Of a DNA stretch of 64,000 bases, positions 24,101 to 36,100 are shown one piece after another; position 1 is the first letter of the stretch; each line of letters starts with the position of its first letter. The stretch comes from Bathymodiolus brooksi (lineage: Eukaryota; Mollusca; Bivalvia; Mytilida; Modiolidae): positions 96,501,689 to 96,565,688 of the forward strand of contig OY804578.1 in assembly GCA_963680875.1 (NCBI GenBank), given 5' to 3'. The notes under the pieces are model-generated. The model searched no databases, had not been told where the DNA came from, and saw nothing but the letters and a program-made list of their open reading frames with translations. The position numbers were made by a program, and so were the translations under genes.

Positions 24101-27100
24101 AAGAATAGACAAAACGAAAAAGGCGAAAAAAGAGGACAAAAAATGAAACTAAGCATTGACCAATACAACCGAGATAAACCGATGTGCTCCCGAGGGGTAA
24201 GCACTCGTGAGTAACAAATCAATCAAGTTATCAGTACAATACATTCAACCCACCCATAATCGGCTTCAAGGGGTATTTTCATTTGAGGAATCTTAATAAT
24301 TGCTGATATCAGATATGGTAATTTTTAATGGATAGACATTAAATATCTGTTTTCAATAACGTACATAAAACAATCACAGAACTAGCATATTGCATTGTGT
24401 TTTCGTCTTACTTAGTGTGCAGTGGGGTACCTGTAAAGTGCGAAACGAAATGAAAACGAAACCAAACGAAACGAAACGAAATCAAACAAAACCGAACGAA
24501 ACGAAACGAAACCGATCGAAACGAAACGAAACGAAATGTAACTAAGCGAAACGAAATGTAACGAAAAAAACGAAACGAAACCGAACGAAACGAAGCGAAA
24601 TGTAACGAAAAAAAAAGACAAATTCAATATGGCATGAAGACTAAGCGGGTTTATAATATATTGATTATCCAAATTTAGAAGACTTAAAGGGTTCCCGGTT
24701 TTATACTATAATATGATTATCCAAATTTATTATACCTCAGCATTTTTTTTCTATATGAAATTTTAAACAACTGATAGAATTACTACTTTCGCATACTTGA
24801 TAATAATACTTAGATGACTGTTGTCGGGTCAATTGATTCCGAACTGTTGCCGTCTGAAAAACGCCCGGACATTTTGTAAAGTACTCCTTTCGATTGAATT
24901 TTTGATTATCACAATTTCGCTCTCAGCCAATGGAGTGACATCTTTTCCGGGACTTTTTTTACACGATTTATTGTTACTGTACTGTATGAGACAGAAAGTA
25001 TAGAGCATGGACATGTTCGGTGGTTGAAATTCTCGGATTAGACTATACTGGTGTGACATATTGGACAACCCAGCAGGTCCCAAATGCGGAGCAGAGGCGC
25101 TTAACATTTCGGAGCACCTTGGCCTATACTTGGTTTTTAAAAGGTTAAAGCGTAAATCGTTGTTAAGGTGCAAGGCATCGCACAGTCATGTATTTTTTTC
25201 TCCTCACGGTTTGTGATTTCGTGCTATTAAAGCTTTTGTTTAAGACAGCACGACTAATGTGTGTGAAAAAAGTATGGCTTTTTGTCAGAGGGCCTTTTTG
25301 TCTTAAGCTACATGTAGTTGTCAGTTAACTTCGATTATTCAGGTATGAGACTCTATTCGTTTTTAATTTGTTTAAACTTGCTTGTTCAATCTATTGTTGA
25401 TCTTGTAGGTTTCTTGTTTTGTCTCGTATTATAGACACTGGTTCGTTCTGATTTTTACTGTGTCTTATTTGTTCTTATTTTTTATCAGTGGTCTGCATTC
25501 AGAGGGAGGGTTGAGTGCTCATGTAACTGATGTAACCCCGTCACATTTCATGTGCTTGTCCCAAGTCAGGTGATATTTTGAAAATGAATTTGCTGTTAGC
25601 CTTTAATGAACACTGAATTCACTTCACATTTACTGTTAAGTGTTTTCAGTAATTTTCGATTCTATGTTATCTGTTTTTAATCAAAATTGATTTCCTGTTT
25701 TGTTGTTTGTGGATCTGGACCATCCATTGCCCCTAATAAATGAGCCATTTGTAACTTCAATGCACATTTAACGGCTATAGATTAATATCAATCATACCGC
25801 TTTTAACACGACCACGATAGGACCGTGTTGACCTTCAACGCTGAAGGGCGTGAGTGTCTAACTCCGAGGGAACGGTCATTGAAGACCATCCAAGCAGTGA
25901 CCAGGATTATCATTGAAAGAGCAGAACTTATAATTTAAGCGTTCTTGCTTGACACAGTAACAATGAATCGTGTGAAAAAATCCCCGAAAACATGTCTCTC
26001 CATTGCCTGAAAGTGATTGAAATTCAAACATTATTATATTAATGGCATTAATATAGATTAGGCGCAGCCTGTGAAAGAAATCGTGTGACGAAAACTGAGA
26101 GAGGCGAGACAAGAATGTTTAACGATTGTCCATTTTTAGAATGAATTGAGCGTTTCAGACAAAGATATTGTAAGGGTTTTTGCATTTTTTCTTGTTATTT
26201 TTAAACTGAACATTTTGATTTCATTCAAATCAAAAATCTACTTTCACTTTAACTTCAGTCCGTATTTTCTTGTTTGTGCGGAAAGCTGAGATACCTTCCG
26301 GTTTAATTTTGTTCATTATGGATCACGTGACCATTTATTTACTACACAAATATTACCGTTTAGCGCGCATCTGCGATGCTCGCTATGAATTAAACCCTCT
26401 AAGTCTTCATACTACATTTTTCTTTCTCTGGTCGAAATATATCGAAAATTTTACCCGGTTTCGTTTCGTTTGATTTCGTTTCATTTCGATCGGTTTCGTT
26501 TCGTTTCGATCGGTTTTTCGTTTCGTTTCGTTTGATTTCGTTTCGTTTCTTTCGGTTTCGTTTCGTTTTTATTTCGTTTTGCACTTTACATGTACCCTGT
26601 GCAGTGAGGGATATTTTGGAATGGATTGTACACTGCGATGTTATTGCAAAAATGGATATTGCAACTCTACCTCAGGAGTATGCCAGGAAAGCAAGTGTAA
26701 AAAAGGATGGACAGGGGAGTTTTGCAATGAAGGTAATGTATTATACTCTTAATATTATACCTGCGTCTTTTGATATTTCGATGTTGTTTAATACAGTACA
26801 TACACAGGCATTTGTTTCATTCAAAAAATATATGCCCCATCCTCTTCCTTACTTCAAGGTAAACATCTACCCTTTTCCCCTTCCCCACTTCGCCTCAATA
26901 TTTTTCGCTTATTTGTGATCCTTTCGCTGACCCAATTATATCGCTATACACTCCCGAGATATTTCTCTTTTCGGCGGATCCAGGAAGTCAAGATAGGGGA
27001 AGGACAATTAAAAAAATTACGCCGAGCGGAGGGAGGCGCGAAAAATGTTGGGGTATTTCGTGTGAAAAATCACGATTTTACGCCATAAAATCACATTTTT

Positions 27101-30100
27101 TCCAATTTTTGGGGGGGGGGGGGCGCGCCGGTTGCGCCCCCCCCTGGATCCGCCCCTGCAACCAACACAATGTATCAATGGGATTCAAACTTTCACCTAT
27201 ATATAAATTGCAAATGACATCTCAAGTTGACAAGTTCGTTCACAAGGAAACTGAGTGACACACTATTCTCTTTTATTCGCCCTATGATTTAGCAACCCCG
27301 TTGTGCATATATTATTGTTACGTTTATAATGAATAAATATGGAAGTCAGTTATCGATGTATATATATATTAATATTATAATTTTCAAAGCACATACGAAT
27401 ATGAATTACTTATAAAACTCAACACATATATAGTATGCGTGTTTCTACTAATGTAGCAGCCTTTAATCATAGATCAAATACACATTTTTAAACAATAATG
27501 CCAAGAATATAGGCATCAATATTCACCAGTATACATCACAATAGACATGTCATAAATATCTATAAAAGACAAATACACCTGTTATTTTGCAGTTAAGATA
27601 TTACCAATAACAATGTTACTTAATAGATGGGTGGGGTTGAGTTAACAAAAATAAATACAGTAATTCGTGCTGCTACTACTATTGTCAAACTTCAAATAAT
27701 TCATAAAACTACCTAAAAATCCAAATAACCTTAAATTGAACGAAATATTCAAGCACTACATATCCTGTAGTCCATTATATTTTATTTGCCGGCCAATCAT
27801 TTAAATTCCATCGAACCGACCATTCTAATATTAGACCACGTGTAACATTAACGTTTTATAAATATAATATGATAATAGGTATTACCTAACTTGGGACGAA
27901 GTCCAATATTTAAAAAAAATGTATTAACTCCGATATAAGGACCTATAATTTTTTTCCAAAGTAGACTGGGGGCGGATCCAGACTTTCTTAAAAGAGGGGG
28001 CAAATAAGGGTACCCAAACCCAACGTCTCAGTTTCATAGAAAATATTATTTCGGACAGGAGGAGGAAGAAATGAAACTCTGTTTAATGATATTGTACCTA
28101 ATTTGTGGACCCTCCCCCCCTTTTTTTTTATTTTTTTTTTAATTCATCACTTTTGTGGGACGTTTTCATTATAAACAGTGTTGAACAACTTCAAACATTA
28201 CCAAAAACTCAATCAGCCGAGATCGATATAAGCCCATTTCTAAAAACACAAAACCCTCGATCCTTTACTCTATCATATCTGTATCTGTATCTGTAGACGA
28301 ATTTCTGCCAATCAACGCACACCTCAATATGAGAGGAAGGTTAATCCACCACCATAATAATTACGACGAATGGGACAGGTTTGTAGCTCCACCGAGACAC
28401 AAGTTTGTCACAGGAGCTGCATTATTGCAGCTAACTTCGTCGCATAATATGATAACAGGGCTCCCACTACTTTGAAATCAGAGGGAGAAGTGACTTCTCT
28501 TTCAGGTGCTGACAAAAGAGAAGTGAGAGACAACAGGGAGAAGTGGTGAGAGTACAGGGAGAAGTCAAAATATTTCTCTAATTAATTGTACCACTTTTCA
28601 CATTCGCAGGGCATTATCGTGGCATTCGTATGTTATAATGTACTTGTTATGCATTAAGGTATATTCAGTAGTTGTTTAATTCCTTGTTTTTGTTAGCATA
28701 TCATCTCTCTGATTTACTTATATATGTCCTTGTATTTGTTTTTTGTTTGTTTGTATTAAGTAAACCCTTTTCAGATTCTTTGTTTTGTCTTGCACAGATG
28801 ATAAAGGCACATATATGATAGTCAACTATTATCATAATAGGTGTTACCTAACTTGGGACGAAGTCCAATAATTTTTGTTAAACAATAATATGAGACAGGT
28901 GCTACCTGTAGTGCCAGCGAAGCCCAATCCACATTATCTAATATTTAAATCATGTAAATCCTTGGGATGATTGAAATAGAAATTTTACTTACTTTTGTGT
29001 ACTTTTTGGAGTGTACTGTAGTACAATGTAAGGATGCTCTTTCCATCTATTGAAACAGGCACGGCCATGAATGCTCGCGAATCTGAAAATTATCTGCCCA
29101 TTTCACGATCATTCAGTGCATCAAAATAGTGTCAAGATTTTTTGGGCCGACATATATCGGGGACGACATTTTTTAGGGCCGAGATATATCGGGGACGACT
29201 TTTAACATTAATACCGGAAGTAGTTCCAGATTACTGCGCATCCGATTTTCTGCAGATTTAACCCTAACCCGAATAATCCAGTCGTTATATTCCACTCACT
29301 ATCGATCGCTTTGACTGTAGCAATCTAATTAAAATTAGATTGTGATTGTAGCGACCGCGGATAGAGGTGTAATACCACTAAAGAATTCTTCATAGCCTTC
29401 TATGTTAAATTAAAAAAAAATTCAGCTTTCATACAGAATTCATCTTAAGTTTAATCTAAGTGACACTCATATCTCATGGAAGGGGTACCTAATTGGAAAC
29501 TTAAGTCCGAAAATCAACATACATTTAATGGCATATAAGAAAAAGCAGACAGTCTGAAGATGTCTACCGTCAAAAATCCTACTTTCACTTTCGATTTAAC
29601 ACAAATTCAGGTGGTTTCTTTTCAATGCAATCAATTTTTTGCTTAAAACCAAAAGGACATCAAATATGGGCATAAAATTATCCTAAAATATGTAGGTTTC
29701 TGCTGGCATTCAGTATTTTGCAGTAATTATTCTTTATCCAACAATGTAGGAATCCATTTTGTGCTTACGTACTACTTTCCCGTTCTTTTCGACTGGTACT
29801 GGTAATACACATAGAGGGCGCTGAATTATTCGAGTTAATTTAACTCATTCTCTATCCAGAGTTGTCGTTCCTGCTACGCTGTGTAGTAGCAGGAACGACA
29901 ACTCTGGATAGAGAATGAATTTAACCATATATTGGTTTCCGGTGTATCATTTCCGGTGCATGCAATTTAAGCCATTAGTGATATGGATCTGGAATCAAAA
30001 TATTGCTATCATAGTTGGGACTTCGTCCCATAATATGATAATAGGTGTTACCTAACTTGGGACGAAGTCCAATATTTAAAAAAAAATTAAAAAATATGGA

Positions 30101-33100
30101 TTAGGCACAGCCTAAAGGCGAGCATCGCATCTACGCATAAACATGTACATGTACAAATAGTAGTTTTGGGTTCTTTTCTTCATTATTCTTGATTAATTTT
30201 CTTTGTTCTCCATTTCGACTTACCCAGTTAATTCCATTGCAAAGGAGATTTTTTGGGCCGAGATATATCGGGGACGACTTTTATTAAGGGCCGAGCTATA
30301 TCGGGGACGACCTTATTTAGGGGCGAAACAAGAAGGTCTAACGATTGTCCATTTTTTAAATAAATTAATCATTTCGTGTAAAGAAGCTGTATGGGTTCCT
30401 TTCTAAATTGTTTTTGTTATTTTTAAACTGGATAGTTATTTTTTATTCCAATTAATAGGCTATTTCCGGTGATTCACTCCGATTGTTCATTCTATGCTGA
30501 AACTTAGAATCCACTTCCGTTGGTATTGATCGTATATATTGATTCATCTCCTTACACACATGTTGCTGTTTAGCTCGCATCTTGCGATGCTCGCTATTAA
30601 CTCAGATGTATGGATCCATAAATTTTTTTCAAAGTAGACTGGGGGGCGGATCCAGACTTTCTTAAAGGAGGAGACAAATAGGGGGACCCAAAGCCAACGT
30701 CTCAATTTCATAGAAAATAATATGAGGCAGGTGCAACCTGAAACGCTCCCGAAGAACAGTAATTTTTCTTCATGCTTACAAAATATCAAGCTTAAAAATA
30801 ACACCACCTAAAACTCCAAACTCCGGACAGTTTTTGTTTCCGCTACCGAACATTGCTTCATTTTTATTTGAGAAAAAAATCGACTAGAATTCCGGTTTAG
30901 GTCACATGATTTTTCTTTTAATTTATTTCCGGTTTGGCAGCCATATTGTTGAAGATTTTGAAGTGCCATAGTACCTATTCATACTTCTACCATTAACGCT
31001 CCCATAAAGGGAGCGTATTATTTCGGACAGGAGGAGGAAGAAATGAAACTCTGTTTAATGATATTTTCAGTCCCATGGCATATGTTTAATGGGCTAGAAC
31101 ACACTGCGATTTTGAATCATTTTTCAACATTCATAACCGGAAGTAGTTCCAGAGTTTCAACTATACATACAACATTTTAATTAACGAGTTTATTACAAAT
31201 CTATGAGTTGAAAAGAAGGTACGAAACGTCTCACTATACATTTTTACCCCGGTACGAAACGTCCCGATCTAGGTACGAAACGACCAGGTTACGAAACGTC
31301 CTGCACCCTTCCAGATTACTGTGCATCCGATTTTCTGCAGATTTATCCATGTATTGGTTTCCGGTGTATCATTTCCGATGCAAGGAATATAAGCAGTTAG
31401 TGATATGGAAAATATTGCTATTTCTACCATAGTTGGGACTTCGTCCCATAATATGAGACAGGTGCAACCTGAAACGCTCCCGAAGAACAGTAATTGTTCT
31501 TCCTGTTTACAAAATATCAAGCTTAAAAATAACACCACCTAAAACTCCAAACTCCGGACAGTTTTCGTATCCGCTACCGAACATTGTTTCATTTATATTT
31601 GAAAAAAAATTGACTAGAGTTCCGGTTTAGGTCACATGATTTTTCTTTTGATTTATTTCCAGTTTGGCAGCCATATTGTTGGATGATTTTGAAGTGCCAT
31701 AGTACCTATTCATACTTCTACCATTAATTATTTACACATCTTTCGCTTGGTAATATTTATTGTTTGGTGAATGAAATGGTACATATTTGTCTCTCTACAT
31801 CATGGAACTATTGTCATTGTTTAAGCATACTTATCGCTTTCGTATAACAGCAGAAAATAAGTTTTTCAACCTTAATTCACAAAGGTAACAAGAACGTCAC
31901 ATCTTTAAGCATATGATCGGTTCACATTGAATGTATGCTTTTTTTCAAATTAAATTCATATTATTTATCTTTTATCATTCAGAATGCGACAATGGCACTT
32001 TTGGATATGATTGTGAAAACGAGTGTTAGACATGCCAAAAGACTACTTGTGAACGATTCAATGGACATTGTACATATGATTGTATAGAGGGCTACAATGG
32101 ACACCAGTGTCTCACTCAAGGTTAATATATGTCAGCATTACACAATTTAAGCATTACCATATTGGTGGTGTTGGTGGCCATCACGTTCAATAATATTTTT
32201 TCATAATCAGCATTGACCTTTCTTTTCACAATTTAATGTGCAATATTGTAGAAATCAAATGAATGTGTCTGTCAGATATAATTAGATACTAGTACAATCT
32301 AATTAAAATTAGACGGTTGCTGTATTTTTTAGCTCACCTGGCCATAGGCCACGTGAGCTTTTGTCATGGGTAAGCGTCCGTCCGTCCGTCCGTTCGTCCG
32401 TTAGCTTTTCACATTTAAATCTTCTTCTCTGAAACCGCTGAACAGAAATCAGCCAAACTTGCCAGAAATGTTCACTGGATAGTCCTCTACCAGATTTGTG
32501 TTTTTAGCGCTGATCGGAAATCCAACATGGCTGCCAGGGCCCATAATGTGTTCTGATTGGTCGAAATTTAAAAAATCTTCTTGTAAGAAACCACTTAGCC
32601 AATTGAATTGTGACCTTGCAGGAATGATCATTGGGTGGTCCTGTACTAAACTTGTGAATCATTTGCCAATCGGAAATTCAAGATGGCCGCCATGACTCGA
32701 CTTAGTTTAACATTGGACCATAAGGGAATTTCACATTTTCATCTTTTTTTCTGAAACCACAAAACAGATTTGAACCAAACTTGGCAGAAATGTTCATTGG
32801 ATGGTCATATACAAGATTTGTGTTTTTGGTGCTGATCGGAAATCCAAAATGGCTGCCAGGTCCTATAATGTGTTCTGATTGGTCGAAATTTTAAAAATCT
32901 TCTTGTTAGAAACCACTAGGCCAATTGAATTGTTGCTTTGCAGGAATGATCATTGGGTGGTCCTGTACTAAACTTGTGAATCGTTTGCTGATCGGAAATT
33001 CAAGATGGCCGCCATGACTCGACTTAATTTTAACATAGGACCCTATGGAAAAAATGTTTAAAGGTCTTCTCCTCTGAAACCAGTAAGTCAGTTTAAAGCA

Positions 33101-36100
33101 AACATGGGATGAATGGTCCTTGGGTGATCAACTTTCAAAATGTTGTCCTGTGATCCCGACCTCCATCCAAGATGGCAACCATCAGCGAACATAGTTTTAA
33201 CATAGGACCCTATGGGAAATATATTTAAAAATCTTCTTCTCTGAAACCAGTAAGCCAATTTAAAGCAAATATGGCATGGATGGTCCTTAAGTGGTCAATT
33301 TTCAAAATTGTGTCCAGTGACCCTGACCTCCATCCAAAATGGCCACCTTCAGCAGACATACTGTAGTTTTAACATAGGACCCTATGGGAAAAATGTTTTA
33401 AAATATTCTCCTCTGAAACTAGTAAGCCAATATAGCAAACATGTCATCGATGGTCCTTAGGTGGTCAACTTCCAAAATTGTGTTCAGTGATCCCGATCTT
33501 GGTTGAAAATGGCCGCCGTCAGCAGACATAGTTTTAACATAGGACCCTAAGGGAAAATTGTTTAAAAGTCTTCTCTTCTGAAACCAGTCAGCCAATTTAA
33601 AGCAAACATGGCATGGATGGTCCTTGGGTAGTATACTTTCAAAATTGTGTTCGGTGACCACGACCTCCATCAAAGATGGCTGCCCTGAGCAGACATAGTT
33701 TTAACATAGAACCCTATGGCAGTATGGGATTTGAATAGTAACTTAGATGTATTCAGCATGCAGACATTCTTAAGAGGACTTATTTATGTCAGGTGAGCGA
33801 TACAGGCTCACCTGAGCCTCTAGTTTTATTATGTTTTGTCTTAGACGATACACTAACATCTAACAAAATGCCGTTTGCGACCATGTGATGTACCTTTAAT
33901 TTATATTTTAACGTCCAATCATACGCAAGACAGTTAAATAAATTGACCCATAGAACAAGAGCTTTGTATGATTACACCGTTCTATAATGTAGGCTTATCG
34001 CTGATTGGCCATATACAACTAAAGATGTCTGTGAAGAATAAACAATAGATTGATTTGGTTTGATTTTGGTGTTTTAACGCCACTTTCAACAATATTTCAG
34101 CTATATCATGGCGACCAGTTTTAGTGGTGGAGGAAGCCGGAGTACCCTGAGAGAACCACTGACCATGGGCAAGCAACTGGTAAACTTTATCACTTGTGGC
34201 TGCGAGTCGAGTGCACCCTTTTTGTAATTTACAAAGCCGGGTGCGAACCCACGCCGTATTGGTGTTAGATCCAACGACCTAACTCATTGAGCCACCCGGG
34301 TCCCCATAAACAATAGAAGAACTAATTTAACTCTAACTACTCGGTAACTTTGAACTGTCAAATTTGTTTGGTTACGTCGAGGACGGGGTTGAGAATATAA
34401 TATATAAAGAGTGTAATATATTTCTGAAACAATCGCAATGAATATCTATTTTATTTGTATAAAAGTAAAACTCCCAGAGACTCAGCCAAGTAATATTGGT
34501 CTGATAGAAGGAGGTATTGGCAGTGTAGTAGTGGCAATAGTGTTGGTAGTAATCCTTGTCTTCTTTATCAGGTAAGATAGTAGTAGCACAACTACCCCCA
34601 CCAGAGCCTCAGACAAGTAATATTGGTCCTATAGTAGGAGGTATTGGTGGTGTAGTAGTGGTAATAGTGTTGGTAGTAATCCTTTTGCTTCTTTATCAGG
34701 TAAGATAGTAGTAGCACAATTACCCCCACCAGAGCCTCAGACAAGTCATATTGGTCCTATAGTAGGAAGTATTGGTGGTGTAGTAGTGCAATCTGTGTTG
34801 GTAATAATCCTTGTCATCTTTATCAGGTTAAATTGTAGGGTAGTTAATATACATGTATGTACACATAAATTTTCCTCCTCTGAATAATGTTAAAACTAAG
34901 GTTCTCCTGTCTCAGGCATATGTGACCTTAGTGGATTTTTACTATCATGTACCCTTTGGTTTTCTGTTCCGAATAAATTTCAAATTAGTTGGCTTTCAAA
35001 TATTTTAGCTTTGAGCGTACCCGAAGAAGGTTATCGAAGACACGCGTCGAGCGGACTTAATTTGATATCTACGTTTTAATTCATGCATCCAAGATAGACT
35101 TTTATGGAGGTTCTAAAGTTAACCCACATACAATATAGATAAGTTGTGATTTAAAGAAAGAGTTAAATGTAAGGCATTTAATGTAGTTAAGCTTGTATTA
35201 CCAGAATTATAAAACGACTGACAATGTTTATCATTTCATCTGTAGAGAGGCACTATATACATAATCATGAATTATATATAATATTGCCACATTTCATAGT
35301 AACGCTATGGCAATCAGTCAGTTACGTCGCACAAGCGTTCGTAAGCTTTGAATACGAGCCTGACACAATTCAATATGTGGTGGATTCAATGAAACAGTAG
35401 AAATCATCTTAATTGTGCAAGACGCATTTCAGTAATAAGCTTCATCGGGTACACTCATAGGCAACATTTTGGAAAGCCAGATGGCCTAAATCGAATAGCC
35501 CGAGTGAGGAGAACCTTAGTTTTGCTATTCATTCCATTATGTAGGGACAGTAAATTTAAATATCAAATATATCTAGTAATCCATGTGATTATCCAACTGA
35601 CTACTGGACGGAAGATACTAATAATTAACATATAATTGATTGAGATAATAATATTTATGACACCGGATACTCATAAAAATGTGAAATACCAGCTTTATCA
35701 CACAGAAGATATTATTTACGCGTGACATACCTGTCATTCATGCAAAAACAACGGTATTCGATCAAATTTCGCGTATGCCGAGGTATCTGGATACCTCATG
35801 TGGAAACCACAATTGTCATCAAACCGTTGATATATTGTATGACTGAAATGAACCGACATTCTAATTTTTAAAGCATAGCTAAGCAAATTAGATCTACTAC
35901 AGCAATGCACATATATTTGCACATACTGTACGTGCTAAAATATTAAAAAGATATTTTTTTTATTTTATAACTTCGCATGCTTGTTGACACACATACCACA
36001 CATATTTATTAATGTATATTGTTTGTTTCCAGATATAGATCTGCCAATATAAAAACAAAGTACCATGGAAATGGATGCTCGACGCCTAAGGAAAACACAT

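Larger units (their letters stand above)
27866..31740. mobile_element. Cluster of nested non-autonomous elements
   Basis: The phrase ACCTAACTTGGGACGAAGTC occurs at about 27884, 28847 and 30050, and inverted (GGGACTTCGTCCCATAATAT) at about 30017 and 31433. These look like termini of one TIR family. AGGAGGAGGAAGAAATGAAAC recurs at 28058 and 31028, and CGGATCCAGACTTTCTTAAA at 27973 and 30650. GGTACGAAACG repeats four times at 31218-31300. No coding exon of the RPTP was found here. Confidence 0.6.

Noticed and set aside
24412..24672. Phe/Ser-rich minus-strand protein ([13 protein letters not shown])
   Set aside because: Translation of the (CGAAA)n arm of the foldback element.
26532..26918. 128-codon plus-strand frame over the EGF exon
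   Set aside because: It is in the wrong frame; the EGF cysteine pattern is read in another frame that fits the splice phase.
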